From Acanthacorydalis orientalis (lineage: Eukaryota > Arthropoda > Insecta > Megaloptera > Corydalidae): a DNA stretch of 64,000 nucleotides. The notes beneath the pieces were generated by a model. It did not search any database, was not told the DNA's origin, and saw only the letters and a list, made by a program, of their open reading frames with translations. The position numbers were made by a program, and so were the translations under genes. The stretch's first letter is position 1; every line of letters starts with the position of its first letter. Below, one piece after another: positions 12,781 through 25,481 of the stretch. Where the stretch lies: NCBI GenBank assembly GCA_034766995.1, contig CM068323.1:17772016-17836015 (forward strand). Reading direction: 5' to 3'.

Positions 12781-12898
12781 ACATGTTTTCAACGTCTGTT
12801 CATCTAAGTTCCGCGCGTTCAAAGAAACGTTTCGCCACAAGATTTTCAAGATGAAAGCTCATTATAAATGTATGAAGTTTAAACGTTCGTTTGTTAAG
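12781..12898 (+). CDS. candidate internal exon, possible receptor C-tail
   Basis: A strong acceptor (TTTTGCGTTGCACAG) ends at 12780 and a donor AAG/GTAAAT begins at 12899, enclosing 118 bases. One base completes a codon, then 39 codons stay open and end in phase 0. The reading is HVFNVCSSKFRAFKETFRHK, then IFKMKAHYKCMKFKRSFVK, very rich in Lys and Arg. The pattern SSKFRxFKETF resembles helix 8, the short amphipathic helix after the seventh membrane segment of rhodopsin-like receptors, and a downstream Cys could be an acylation site. This is only a pattern likeness: the NPxxY exon that should come before it was not found. The same island also has open frames in other phases. A non-coding element is a real alternative. 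Confidence 0.28.
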
Positions 12899-12937
12899 GT
12901 AAATTTCAGATCCACACACATTTATACAAGTACAGCC

Positions 12938-12941
<4 letters not shown>

Positions 12942-12975
<34 letters not shown>
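12942..12975. repeat. (AT)n tract, 34 bp
   Basis: Lies 43 bp after the donor of the candidate exon at 12.78 kb, hence intronic if that exon is real. Confidence 0.9.
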
Positions 12976-12979
<4 letters not shown>

Positions 12980-14492
12980 GTGTATACGATTTTATTCAAT
13001 TACACATGTTTTTGTTCCAGAGAACAAGCACGTTTTTAGATAAAAATCTTTTACATGTCTCTTTTGTATTCTAGAAATTCTCTGGAAAAAAAAATCAGAT
13101 ATGTGTATAATTATAAGAACTTTTTAAAAATATAACATGACTTTTAATGATTACAAGAATTCATGTAAATGGAGCAAAAAATAAATGTGTAATATAATAT
13201 TATTTTAAGCTGAATCTTTATCGTTCGTAGTAACGATATCGAACATTATCTTAAAGTCTGTTCATCCAATATTCTCCACTTTTTTACGACATCAGTAAAC
13301 ATAACGGAATTATTGACCCGCTTATAAAATGTGTAACTCTGAACTTAAAAGTTTCGTCGATACGAGAAAAGAAAGTGCGAAGAAATACATCTGTATGAGG
13401 TGAAAACGTTTATATGGATATTTGTTTCGTGATATTGTTGATTTAAATATTGATATTTATATTAATTCGTCATAAAATTATATATATTTTTTTCTTAACA
13501 TCTGAATTCATGATATATGAAATGTAAGCTTTTCAAATGATTATATTACTTCTTGGAAGCTTAGGTTACAGTTCGAGGAAATTAGTTTTATATAAATTAA
13601 ACAGGGAAATTAATGTTTTCTAACACAGTTGTTTGATGGGTTTCAAAAATCCCACATTCACTATGATTAAAAAAAATATTTGTTGAAAATATCAACTATA
13701 GATGATGTTTATCGACAGATAGCTTCCTTAATTAGCTTATATTCAAAATGAAAATGAAAGAAACAGAAATATTAAAGTATTAATTCGTTTCTATATTTAT
13801 AAAAAGTTCCTTACATGTATTCTTTCTTTTATCAGACTCAACTAATCGAATACCAATTCAAAATAAAACTAAGATACTTTCTATCAATACAAATATCACC
13901 TGCCTTACTTAAACTGTAGTTTATAACTAATTACTATCTCCCAAAAAAAATATACAAAGACACAATGTGAATTTCAATAAGTGTATATGAGTATTTTTAA
14001 TTAAAAAAAATTTAAAAAAATAAGAATTTTAATCTAGATGTAGGTCGTGTTAAATTGCAATCAAATTTTTTCTTAGTTGTATCAATATATATTTAAAAAT
14101 TTAGAAAACTATAAAATGTATCATAAATGTGTATGTAAAATGTATTATGAATATATCATAAACTGTAAAATGTGTTTCTGTTAAAAAAAACAACATTAAT
14201 GTTTTTAATACTGAATTATTTGAAGAATAACAATAATACAAGCTTTAAAAGAATAAAACTTTTTTTATTATTACAATATTCAACAAAACAGATAATATTG
14301 ATATGAAAATTTATTGAGACTTTCAGTTTAAATAATAATAGAGTTATTGAAGCATGAAACGCATCGATGTTCACAATAAATTAAGTCTTATATAAATTTA
14401 TACACAGATAAACAACGTGTGATATTTATTAGCACTGTAAATATCTGTTTATCGATTTACTATTACTTAAGTATTGGTAGATTGTAATAGGC

Positions 14493-14660
14493 ATGAATAT
14501 ATGGGCAGGATATACAGATATGGACAGTATTCACCTACAAATATGGATAATAGTATCTGAATTTTTATCTATGCTATATCTGCCCGTGAATTTCTATCCA
14601 AATTTCGATCTACATCCATGTATCTCTATTCCTATCTGTATTTATATCCACATCTTATTC
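14493..14660. repeat. degenerate GATA-type repeat with strand switch
   Basis: The first half reads GGATAT, GATATGG and ATATGGATA on the plus strand. From about 14565 the same motif appears complemented (TTATCTATG, TATATCTG, CTATCC, ATCCATGTATC, CTATCTG, ATATCC). GGGCAG and CTGCCC mark corresponding points in the two halves. It reads as a decayed GATA/GGATA microsatellite with an inverted arrangement. It could equally serve as a cluster of GATA-factor sites. Confidence 0.4.
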
Positions 14661-14719
14661 AAAATAGATGAATAAGAAGTTTCATTCATAGTAGAATAAT
14701 ATTTTTGTTAATCATTATA

Positions 14720-14725
<6 letters not shown>

Positions 14726-14757
<32 letters not shown>
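14726..14757. repeat. (TA)n tract, 32 bp
   Basis: Pure run shortly after the GATA-type repeat. Confidence 0.9.
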
Positions 14758-14758
<1 letters not shown>

Positions 14759-15454
14759 CATTTATCCGTACATATGTAAAACAGTGTAATTAATATTAAA
14801 AATGTTTTATAGTTAATTAAAGTCATATTTTTAGACAAAAAAAAACTTCTTCACATATAAATCATGGTGGTTGTAAGGATATCTAACTGAAGTTTTCCTC
14901 CCCTTTTCGTGAAATTTTCAAAGTTATAGTAGCATGCTTTTTTACAGGCTGTTGACTTAAGTTTTTAAACTTTCTGTACACCAGCATGTCAAGAAGTAAA
15001 TCGTGAGTGGATAATTTATGGCTTGGAGATATTTTAAAAACTCCGAAAATTATCTGTTCTGAACTATAACTGTTTAATTTTGTTTTGTTGCTATCTGAAT
15101 GATACTTTATATTTTTTACGAATAAATAAAGGAGAGAGACTTGAAAATATTTTTTATCCAGTAATCTATGTCTATTTTTATTTCATTTCATTAAATCGAT
15201 GTAAAATATAGAATATCAAAACAATATAATACATAAAAATAAATATTATGTTTCGAATGAATTTATGATGTGCACACGAATGTAATTGATACTAAGTGAA
15301 GATCATTTTTGATTCAGTAAATTAATAAATATTGAATTAAATATATACATTTCTTTAATTCAATCAACACATAACCAGTATATAATAAACTGTTAATATA
15401 TCGATTTTAATATTAAAAAACATGTGAAACATAAAAAACTAATTTTGATTAAAT

Positions 15455-15457
<3 letters not shown>

Positions 15458-15491
<34 letters not shown>
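15458..15491. repeat. (AT)n tract, 34 bp
   Basis: Pure run in AT desert. Confidence 0.9.
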
Positions 15492-15494
<3 letters not shown>

Positions 15495-16773
15495 ATAAAA
15501 AAAAAAACAAAAATACTTTTAAAAATAATCCATTTTATATCTCTAATTCAATAAAATATTTTTTTCCAATTAATAAAATATTATTTTGCATACAAACGCT
15601 TTTAATTAGAATCTTATTTAATTACCAATTATCATACTTTTTTTAAAAAAAAAGGTTCATTATAAATTAGATAATTATATGTCTTATTAATATCATGTTT
15701 TTTTAAAAAAAAACAACCACTCTGTTCGAATTTCTTTAACGAAATCAAATAAATTTAAGACATCTCGTACCAAAAAAATGAAAATAACAAATATATTCAG
15801 AACGAAATTCAATGATGACAAAAATAGGATATGATTAAAATTTAACTTAATCATTTTAAACATATTTTTGATCGTACAATTGATATACATCAGTCATTTG
15901 AAACTTCATCGAATTGGACAATATTTTTTCGCTGCTATACGGTCAATTTTTCACGCCGTCCAAAAAATTAAACACCAGTGATTACTTTCTCAATTTTATA
16001 CAAACAAATCAAATAAAAGTACAATACGAAAGAAATAAATCATAACTGAATGCTTTTTATAACGAAGTTTTGATGTTATTGTGAAGAGAAAAAAATTAAA
16101 TCGCAGAGAACGGGTGACAGATATAGTTTGATATCTGCTTCAGCATCCAATTTATTTCTGTATTTGTTTTTTTTTTTGTCATCGAATATACTGATTCGGT
16201 TCGAGTTGAAAACCATGACTGTTTATTTACAGTAGATGTACCTTTCAGTATCTGTATTTAAAAATACTGAGTTATTTAAAAATAGTAAAAATTAATTAAG
16301 GTTGTCATATGTATGTATATTTTGTTTCCGATTTTAAATAGTGTTTAATTTTTTGATAATTTTTCTGTTTAAGTATTATGCTTTGGATAGAAATTTTATT
16401 CGATTATAGTTTTATTAAAATGATGCAAATATATTAAATGCATTTATTTAACTGTACGAATAATTTTAAAGTATAATTTAGAAACGAAATCCATTTAAAT
16501 ACTTTTTTCAATTGAATTATTTCATATGGATGATAAATAAGTAATTTATTTTACTTCAAATCTAATTATAGTTTTCTGTGTGGAGGAGGTAAATTACTCT
16601 TAAAACTTTTCCACATATATAAGTTATGCAGACATATTTTTAACTTTAGAAAATACGTACGTCTTTATTTTGTTCCTCTACCAATTTATTTCAAGTCATT
16701 TTCATTTTATTTAAGTTGATCAATTGCTTTAGAAAATAAGCACTATAACTTTTGAATAATAAAACGTTTTAAT

Positions 16774-16794
16774 TATATATATATATATATATAT
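16774..16794. repeat. (TA)n tract, 21 bp
   Basis: Short run bordering the 16.84 kb island. Confidence 0.85.
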
Positions 16795-16839
16795 TTATGG
16801 TGTATATAAATATGTATATTTATACAAACTACGTTGTAA

Positions 16840-17240
16840 ATTACCCTCTTTACAAAATACCCACAAAAGTTGACGAGCATGAGCAACTTATCACTGCCAT
16901 GTTCCATATTTATTTTCTGTCTGATTATAAACGAAATATCAACGAAGCGAAATGCTATTAAAATTATCTCTGTATCTTTCTGGCTATGAACGCGTGTACT
17001 CAACAAAATTAAAAACGTAAATGATATTCTTGCGATTTCTGAACAATTTTTTTCTGTATGTTTGACATCTCATGACACAGGTTCGTTCATTAAAGCGAGG
17101 CCTTCGAATCACGCAGGGAAAACAAATCGAATATAGAAATATATAAAAGAATCAAAAGGTATTTAACTAAATGTATTTCACGAGGATTGGAAAAATGCGC
17201 GTTTTTTTTACGGAATTCGGTCTTTGGCGTATCGGTTGCG
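16840..17240. other. moderately GC-raised island
   Basis: It holds GACGAGCATGAGCAACTTATC, CATGACACAGG and GCGAGGCCTTCGAATCACGC. Minus-strand frames are open but have no splice signals that agree. Probably non-coding. Confidence 0.2.
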
Positions 17241-17321
17241 TTTAAATGAAATTTTATTGACAAATATGAATTCATCGGAATTTTAAATTAAAAGTTTTCT
17301 CTTTTACATTTTTTCCTCCCC

Positions 17322-17322
17322 T

Positions 17323-17354
<32 letters not shown>

Positions 17355-17359
17355 TATAT
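17322..17359. repeat. (CT)n then (TA)n tract
   Basis: Compound array, CTCTCTCTCTCT followed by interrupted TA. Confidence 0.85.
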
Positions 17360-19439
17360 TATATCGTTACATGAGATACAACAAAAATAAGAACAAGTTA
17401 TACATTTCACTTTTTGTTACTCGAGCGAACAATATAATCTTTCTTGATGTTTCATTAAAGTTTGCGAATTTACAGACTAGTTTTCCATCATCTCAGACAG
17501 AATATGCTTTGCTTTCATAATATTTTAGTCGAGACCGATTCAAGATGTTCGTGCTTTTAAATAATTGGTCTAATTAACAATGTTGAATAATTTGACAAAC
17601 GCGTTCATAATTTCTCCAGGTAATTGCATACAAAAATCGTCTCGTCTTAATTTGTGCTTAATCAATATTTCTACCGACAATTATAATTTTAGGGCATTGT
17701 TTCATTAATCAATTGTATACTCGGAAACCAATGAGTGTTCCGATCATTAAATTTTTTTATCGAAAGAATTTTTTTGTCGTCACAAACGATTCATGAAATT
17801 ATCATTTTAAATGATCATATTGTTACTTAAAATAATAATTTAATAAAAATGAAGTTATTTTACTTTTACAATCTTTTAAGAAATAATGATAAATAAATTC
17901 ACATTTATGATCTTATTTCTTTACTCCATTTCGCACGTGTGCTCGTATTACATCTTTGTTATTTTATTAGAATTGTTTGATATGAAACTTTTTTGAAAGT
18001 TCAACAGTTATTTAAAATTTGAAATTCCAATTTTTCGTATGAATAAAGAATGGACTTTGAACGAAGTTAACAAAACATTGGCATCAATTCAAATCTAGTG
18101 GAAATCACAATTGATTGATCGATATTTGAATTAAAAGCGTATTGTTTGAAAATGATTTAATGTACCTCAGTATTACATAAAAATAAAGATTTATGTCCCG
18201 AATTGAAAAAAAGAACATAGTTATTTTTAAACAAATTTGTAATACACTTCATGCTACAATGTTATGTCAAAATAATTTTTTTCCAAATTGAGATGAATAT
18301 CTTATCACTATAAAAATGTTTACCTGTAAGTATATTGACTTCCAGAATAGGTTTATAAAATAATAGAAATGGTTTTAAATTCGAAAAATTTTTGTTTACA
18401 ATGCAAACAAATACTGAAAACTTAAAATCATAAATATTTACTTCTTTAAATACGCCTAAGGAAAGTTTTAAAATCAAAATCGATTTATAAATAACAAATA
18501 TTGGTACTTTTCTAAAAATTATGTAAACTAAAATAAGTAATAATTGATAAATATATTAAATTCTAAAGTAACTTGTATGAATATTAAAGAATATTTTTTG
18601 CAGCCGATAGAGCAAATTAGAGGTCATAAAAATATATCTAAGTATAATTACGTTTTAATAAATAAAGTTTCTTAGTAAAAAACACTGCTTTGTGAAAAAA
18701 ATACTTTTTTTACTGAAGTACTCTGTTATTTGTTTAATTTTTAAATGTTTAACATCTTGACTAAAATAGATAAGTATATTTTCATAAATTAATTAACAAG
18801 TTCAGTTAGTTTAAGTACCTCTATTATTTCGAAACTGGGTTCGAAATCTAAAGATAGATTGAATTATTGCTTACTCTAAAATGAATGAAATAATAAACAT
18901 AAGATCATGTCAATATATCTGACAATATTATCAAAAAATTAATGTTTACTGTGAAGCAGATGCTTTCTAGTTTAAATATTGTTCATTTTGATCTATAATT
19001 GCAGATCATTTATCATTTGTATAAAAAACATTGAATAGAAAATAAAGTTAAAGTAAAAAATATAGGAATTTAGAGCATTTGTTGTGTCTGCGTTGTAAAA
19101 AGAGTCATTCTTTTAAGTAGCTTAAAAGCTTTCTCGATATCAAACGTACGTTAAAATTCTTAAATGCCACAAGTGGGCGTAACACGTTTGTTTTAAGAAT
19201 TATTGGTTTAACTGGATAAACGAACACTGTAACATCTAAAAACTTAACTTACAGCTAGCAATGTACTGATTAAGAATATTTATTAAACGTTTTGAAAAAT
19301 AAACGTTCTTTGTTGATTTCTTTATTGAGATTTAATCGTGTAAAATACTTGCTAATAAAAATGAATAACACTTTTAATTGTTTCAAGTATAATTGTAATA
19401 TTTTCTTATTACATATTTGATAATTTCATACACGATCAC

Positions 19440-19770
19440 ATCACAAATCCAATCATTTCGTATTGTCTAACCCTACTGATTTATTTGATTTCATCGCTTA
19501 ATTTGAACGGAAACGTCTATTTAATATATTTTGTTCGCAAGACAAGAAAAGTTATACGAAGCTAAATCTGACGAATAAAGTGAACACGTGATATCAATTC
19601 CAAAATCCTCAATTGTTTGTTGACAGATGTGAGAGCGACGTGCGAGCATACCGTCGTCTTACGAGATCTAGTACTAGGCACAGAAATTCCACCGTTTCTC
19701 CTTTTTTTGCTTCCTTTGAGGCAGATAACAGATTTTATTCGAGACTGATTGAAAAATATTCTTTCGATTT
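19440..19770. other. GC-raised island
   Basis: The island contains CACGTG (19586-19591). A TTGTTTGTTGACAG acceptor-like run (ends 19626) is followed by an open frame (CESDVRAYRRLTRSSTRHRN and on) to 19849, without a donor. The Arg-rich frame is not recognised. Confidence 0.2.
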
Positions 19771-20956
19771 CGAGTTACGAATTTTTCACATTGTTCATAT
19801 ACAGTTATTTCAATACATTGTTATAAACATTCGTACACATTTTTTTTAGATTTCAAACATCATTATTTTTCTTTATAGATATATAAAAACATGTACTTGT
19901 GATAAAAAGAAATATCTTTCTTTTCTTATTTGATTTTTTCATCATGAAATGCTATATAGTTTATCGGTGAAAAAAGTTTGATTAGATCTTTTCTTTATTT
20001 TTACCAGTTAAAAAAAATCTCTTGTAATATGAAATACTGAATTATATGTTATTATAATTGAAATGAAACAAACTAGTTAACCAATTAAGTATATCTTTAA
20101 TTATCCAGTAAAATCAATTAAATGTATGAAGAAAAATATTATTTCTGTTTAATTATAACAATTTTTTATTTCTAAAATTAGAGAACAACAAAGTTTTTGT
20201 CATTTTTACTGCCACGTCAACAACCTCTAAGTTCTTTTAAATATTTTTAATTACTGCGAAAAGAAGAACTTTTTTAAAATTTATTTCTATTAATAGTTAT
20301 AAAAATTTCTATTTTACTTCATAGATTACATTTTTTCTATCTAGAATTATTGCTGGTAGCTCAAAATTTTGAATAACTGTATTAATAATAAAATTCTAAT
20401 ATTTTACAAACTTAAATTCATTGAAAAGCAACTCATTTATTCTTCATTGTACTTCAATTCGCAGTTAATTTTATATTGAAGACTAATCACCGATATATTG
20501 TAAATGAAAAATTAAAATAGGAAGAAGAATATAATAAGGTTATCATATTTTAATAAGAATTTCAGTACCTATACCAATCCTTACATCAATTTATTTAATA
20601 TTCCTTATGTCAAATATTATTTAATATACTTAAATATAATGGAACCACTATACAAGTAATTCCATTCTTTCTTATACATTTTTAAAAATATATCCAAGAA
20701 ATCATTTCATTTAAAATTTTTGTTATATTTAACTTAAACTTCTTTTTTTTCAAATACATAGTCTATAAATGAATCATTCTATATCAAATGATTTAATTTA
20801 GAACACATCTCTAATATTCTTTGTTTAATAAAACCCAATTCATCTTTGTCAGTAAAATCTATTTTTATAAAAAAATATGACATTCAAGAGAAATATTATT
20901 TTAAATTTAATTGATATTCATATTTGAAAATCAGTCATAAATCATATCAAAAATCA

Positions 20957-20977
20957 ATATATATATATATATATATA
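20957..20977. repeat. (AT)n tract, 21 bp
   Basis: Short run just before the 21 kb island. Confidence 0.85.
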
Positions 20978-20999
20978 CAGAAATACCAATAAATTAATG

Positions 21000-21540
21000 G
21001 TCTTGTAATTAAGATTACGAAACGAGTAACTCTTCAAACGTAGACGTAATAAATTGCATTTTATTCTATCTAAATATGAATATAATAAAATAAATAGAGT
21101 ACATTGCAATAAGAAAAGCGTAAGTCCGTATCGTTCAACATGAGTTGAAGTAGTGAATATAATGAAGAAGAAAATATTTTAGTTCCATATCGTATTTAAA
21201 ATACGCCAACAAAAAAATCTTTTCTCCATTACTCTAGTGACAATTTATTTCCTCCGTGGAGTAGAAAAAAAAACTATATGATTATACGGTGGGTTTCTTC
21301 AGTCGCTTAATAACTCAGAACGACGCAGTTAATTTTTATTATAGACATTTAATGTGATAATAGTTCTTCGTTAACGAAAATTTTCTCACAGGCTCGCTTG
21401 GTTTTATTACTAACTGTTATTAGCTAGAAATGTATTGCAGGGCCCGAATTTACCGAGAAACATCTAGAAAATAATTCAGTTGAACGAGAAACGTAATTGT
21501 GAGATCACGTGTAGAATAAAGATGAGGTCTGCGGTCAGTT
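21000..21540. other. moderately GC-raised island
   Basis: The island includes GCAGGGCCCGAATTTACCGAG, GATCACGTG (21504-21512) and a short ATG frame at 21521 (MRSAVSLFFFPLYPVFL) that stops at a TAG next to a weak donor. No gene is supported. Confidence 0.2.
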
Positions 21541-21637
21541 TGTTTTTTTTTCCTCTTTATCCTGTATTTCTATAGGTTGTAAAGAATTTATTGAGATTTA
21601 CTATGTATTAGTAAAAGTCACACATACATTTCATACT

Positions 21638-21640
<3 letters not shown>

Positions 21641-21674
<34 letters not shown>
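21641..21674. repeat. (AT)n tract, 34 bp
   Basis: Pure run about 100 bp after the 21 kb island. Confidence 0.9.
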
Positions 21675-21676
<2 letters not shown>

Positions 21677-21679
21677 CTA

Positions 21680-22826
21680 TATATCATATTTCAACAATAT
21701 TTTTCAATAAAAGTTGATATACAAAATATTTCCTCTTTCTCGATTAAAATTTTTTGAAAAAAACCACAATTACTATAAAATGCGATTTTAATATGCAAAA
21801 AAAAACACATTCCCATTCTACTTAATTATAAAATGACTGACTATTTTTGTTTTTTCACAAAATCGTCGAATTTTAGTAAGCAATGCTTTTATAAAATCAA
21901 TAATTGCTATAAACTCGAAACAGGTGTACATTTGTACGTACATTTCACATACATGTTTTGCAACGTGTAAAATTCAATCTGAATTAATTAATGTATACAA
22001 GAATATCAAATTTTAATCTAAAAATGTATTTAATTGAAATTAATTTCTTAACAGAACCTACGTATAGATTTTAACATGTTATTCAAACGTTTAAACCCTT
22101 TGTGTTATTAACTACAAAGTGATTTCTATTATAATCGCAAAATAAATTGAATCTCATTGAAAACTGCAGATTCGTATGAAGTGCCTTCAAGCAATATGTA
22201 ACGTTACATTCAATCGTAGGCATAAATGAATAATTCCCGTACACCATAAATTATTACAGATTTGTATATGAACTAAATTGTACACGTAAATATATAAATA
22301 CATACAAGTGATTATAAACAGAGATGAATATAAAATGTAAACAGAAGTTCATGGAGGAAATTAATAGCAAAATGTAAATTTAAAAGATTTATAAATTATT
22401 TAATTGCATTTAAACAATAAACTATCAATACAATACACACACTACTAATAAAAGATATGTGTTGAAAGAGGATGTTAGTGATACGAAAAATTGTAAATTG
22501 TGATATTTATTTTTTTAAATTTTAAAGACTTTATTTCTTCTAACAATTATATTAACTTATTGAAAAGTAATTCAATCAATCATTATTATTCTATGCAGAT
22601 ATTTTTAAATTTAGACTGTTTAATAATGGTAATTTCTGTTAAAATATTAAAAATTTTTTAGATTTGTAAAAGTGTATATATATTTTATATATTTTTTTCA
22701 GAAAAAAAATCCATTTTATATTTAAAAGCATATTTATATAAAATATATTGTTGTGCTTTTTAAAATTTGAAACACATTTAAGTTAGGAATTTCTAATAAT
22801 TTGTTTCATAAATAAGATATAACATG

Positions 22827-22863
<37 letters not shown>

Positions 22864-25080
22864 CATTTGTAATTTAAAATAAAGTGAAAAGTAGCATTCT
22901 CTGTGTTATTTATCTAACTATGTTTACAGTAATACAACTTCTTATTAGTTTCCATCGAGCCGTTCTCATTTTCATGTTTGATACCTTTATTAAAATATTT
23001 CCTTCTTCTTTACAAAAGTATTTGTTATTAAATATTGTAGGAGAATTAAAAAGAAATTTTAATATAAAAATATTATTCATAAGTGAAACAACCTGCATGT
23101 TTTGACAATTTTTCTATTATTAAATTTTCATGAAATATGAATACTTTATTTTTAATATTTTTCTCGGTAATATAGTCTTAGGCATTTTAAAAATATAAAT
23201 ATAATATGAAATAATTAGATATTAGATAGTAGCTGTTTATTTTGTATTGATCAGTTTTATAATATATTAATAAGACTGCTTTGTGTACACTTTTCAATTT
23301 TACTTAGAGAAATTCTTATTATTTTAGTAAATAGTGAAAATAAGCAACACATGTAACAAATACGAGTTATGAATGAAAAACAAGAAATAATATGAGAATA
23401 TGGATATGAATATTAATGTATTGTTATCCAATAAATTAGTGACAATAATTAAAGAAGTATTAAATAGAATTTCCATTTTTAAAATTAAAGATTTTATAAA
23501 TAATAAAAATTCAAATAACGATATTCAAAAGACATTCACATCAGTTTTGAGTTAAATTCAAATGATTAATAATTATTCTATGACTTTGTTAATTGATTTA
23601 TTTGAATGATTAAATAACATCACGGTTTTAAGACTAAAAAAATGTTATTTATTTCTCTTAATAGTAATTATTTCGAAATTGAAAATTATTCTTCATTAAT
23701 GAAACGATATGTTCGAATGAACATGAATAAAACATGTTGTTATTTCGATTTACTTAAGTGAAACTCCTTATTTTCAAATACTGAACATTCCTGTTTATTC
23801 CTGTATTGAAGGTACATACAGACAGAACACAAAATGTATTTGCACTGCAATGTGGGTGTGTTATTACAGTGACATCTAAATTTCCAGTGAGAATATAAAT
23901 AAAATGTTGGTTCTGAATTTGGTGTCAATAGAATTCAAATTCGTAAGCCACAAAATCAATGAGATAAACATGACAAGTAAAAAAGCTGGCATAAAAACTA
24001 TTGTACATAAATATTTAGTCTAAAATTTAAATTTTACCTAAAGGAAAATAGCTATGTTTAAAGGATATGTATTTAAATTAAATAAAAATATTTAACAATT
24101 CTCGAAAATAAATTTCTAAAAAAAATTTAAATTAATGATGAAAAATATTGATGACTTAAACAATTGTCATGAAATTAATGACTTAATTGTTAAATTATCT
24201 AATAAAAGGATTTCTTATAAATATATTTTAATTACGTTTAATAAAATACTGAGAAAAAAATATAAATGGCGGAAATGTATTTAAAATTTGATTATATAGA
24301 TTTAAGAGATAATTCTTGAACAAATTGTAAATAATTTTCTTTTGATCTGATTATAAAATTATTAAAATAATGTACAAAGTGAATAATATATTAAATAAAA
24401 GAATAAATATATATATCTTCATAAATTAATGAATCTGTAATTAAAAGCAATACATTTCTATAAAAAGTAATGAAGTTTGATTAAATACAGTCGGTCAATC
24501 AAGATGAGTTTGTGTTCTTTTTACAAACTGTATACACGGGAAGAAAATCATTTTTTTATAAGTAAATATAAAATTAATCACTTTTAATCTAAACTTTATT
24601 CTTTATAGATATTATCAGTTATTATTTTTCTTACAAGAAAACTAATTTCAAACAATGCGAAGAGATTTTACAAATTATATTCCTTACGGTTTCATTTATA
24701 ACGTCTTAATCACGGTTAGTTTAATATTATTTTACAAATATTTGAGCTCGAAAAGATATAACGTTAAGATATTGAAAATTAATTATTGAACCTTCGATTA
24801 TTTGTATTAAATTTTAAAAGGAGCTTTTTAATAGTTGGTTAAATATTGAATAAGACAATATTATATATACTGAAGAAAAATATTATGAATTTGAAAGTTT
24901 CATTGCTATTATCAAATCGAAATCAAAATCTCTGTCGAAATTTTCAAAGATTAATTTAATAAAATATTGAATTACTAATATATATGTATCTACATATTGC
25001 ACGTATGTACACATTCGTAATTAAATATTAAATTCGAAATTAAATACCAGATAGTAAACAATGCAAAATGAATTTATCGT
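21680..25080. other. AT desert
   Basis: Stop-dense AT-rich sequence with one TA tract at 22.83 kb. Nothing further was seen. Confidence 0.5.
22830..22860. repeat. (AT)n tract, 31 bp
   Basis: Pure run in AT desert. Confidence 0.9.
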
Positions 25081-25315
25081 TTTGACATAGATTTCATTAT
25101 AAACTTAACATTCAGCGAAACTGTCGCACCGGCGACACAATGTTGAGAGACACCGTTCATCAACACCCGTTCAACACAATCCAATGAAACTGTCAAAGCG
25201 GAGGTCGTTATAAAATAACTCATTTTACTGTATATAATATATAGTTCGAGCTCAAATAATGAACACCCTCGCCGTAAACAATACTCGAAATAAGTCTATA
25301 TAGTAAGAGCTTTAC

Positions 25316-25397
25316 GTATTTGATCGTCGTCGGCCCATGATACATTAATTGCACACAACAGGGCAACAAAAAGCCAACATATATCTTTGTCCGGCAT
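25316..25397 (-). CDS. candidate signal-peptide first exon
   Basis: Not recognised beyond its secretion signal. From the ATG at 25397 the minus strand reads MPDKDICWLFVALLCAINV then SWADDDQI. This has a short charged start, a hydrophobic core of about 12 residues (WLFVALLCAINV), a Ser-Trp-Ala cleavage-type site and an acidic mature start. The frame runs to a stop at 25296, but a donor-like GTAAAG at 25315-25310 ends the exon after 27 codons plus one base. That is phase 1, the usual phase for a signal-peptide exon of a secreted or receptor protein. The putative 5' leader contains (CA)n and (TA)n tracts, and the island continues into the putative intron down to about 25.1 kb. Hydrophobic chance frames are common in AT-rich DNA, which limits confidence. 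The next exon was not identified. Confidence 0.33.
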
Positions 25398-25410
25398 TAT
25401 GACGGGCTCG

Positions 25411-25429
25411 CACACACACACATACACAC

Positions 25430-25480
<51 letters not shown>
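25411..25480. repeat. (CA)n plus 44-bp (TA)n tract
   Basis: Lies directly upstream, on the minus strand, of the candidate signal-peptide ATG, so it would be in the 5' leader or promoter. Confidence 0.9.

Positions 25481-25481
<1 letters not shown>

Larger units (their letters stand above)
13220..16260. other. AT-rich stretch with weak islands
   Basis: Small GC-raised patches lie at 13220-13420 (CGTTCGTAGTAACGATATCGA, a loose palindrome) and 15900-16250. The rest is AT desert with two TA tracts and the GATA-type repeat. No gene is supported. Confidence 0.35.

Noticed and set aside
18830..18860. GGGTTCGAAATC as a tRNA B box
   Set aside because: The five-base T stem does not form and no A box lies at the right distance upstream.
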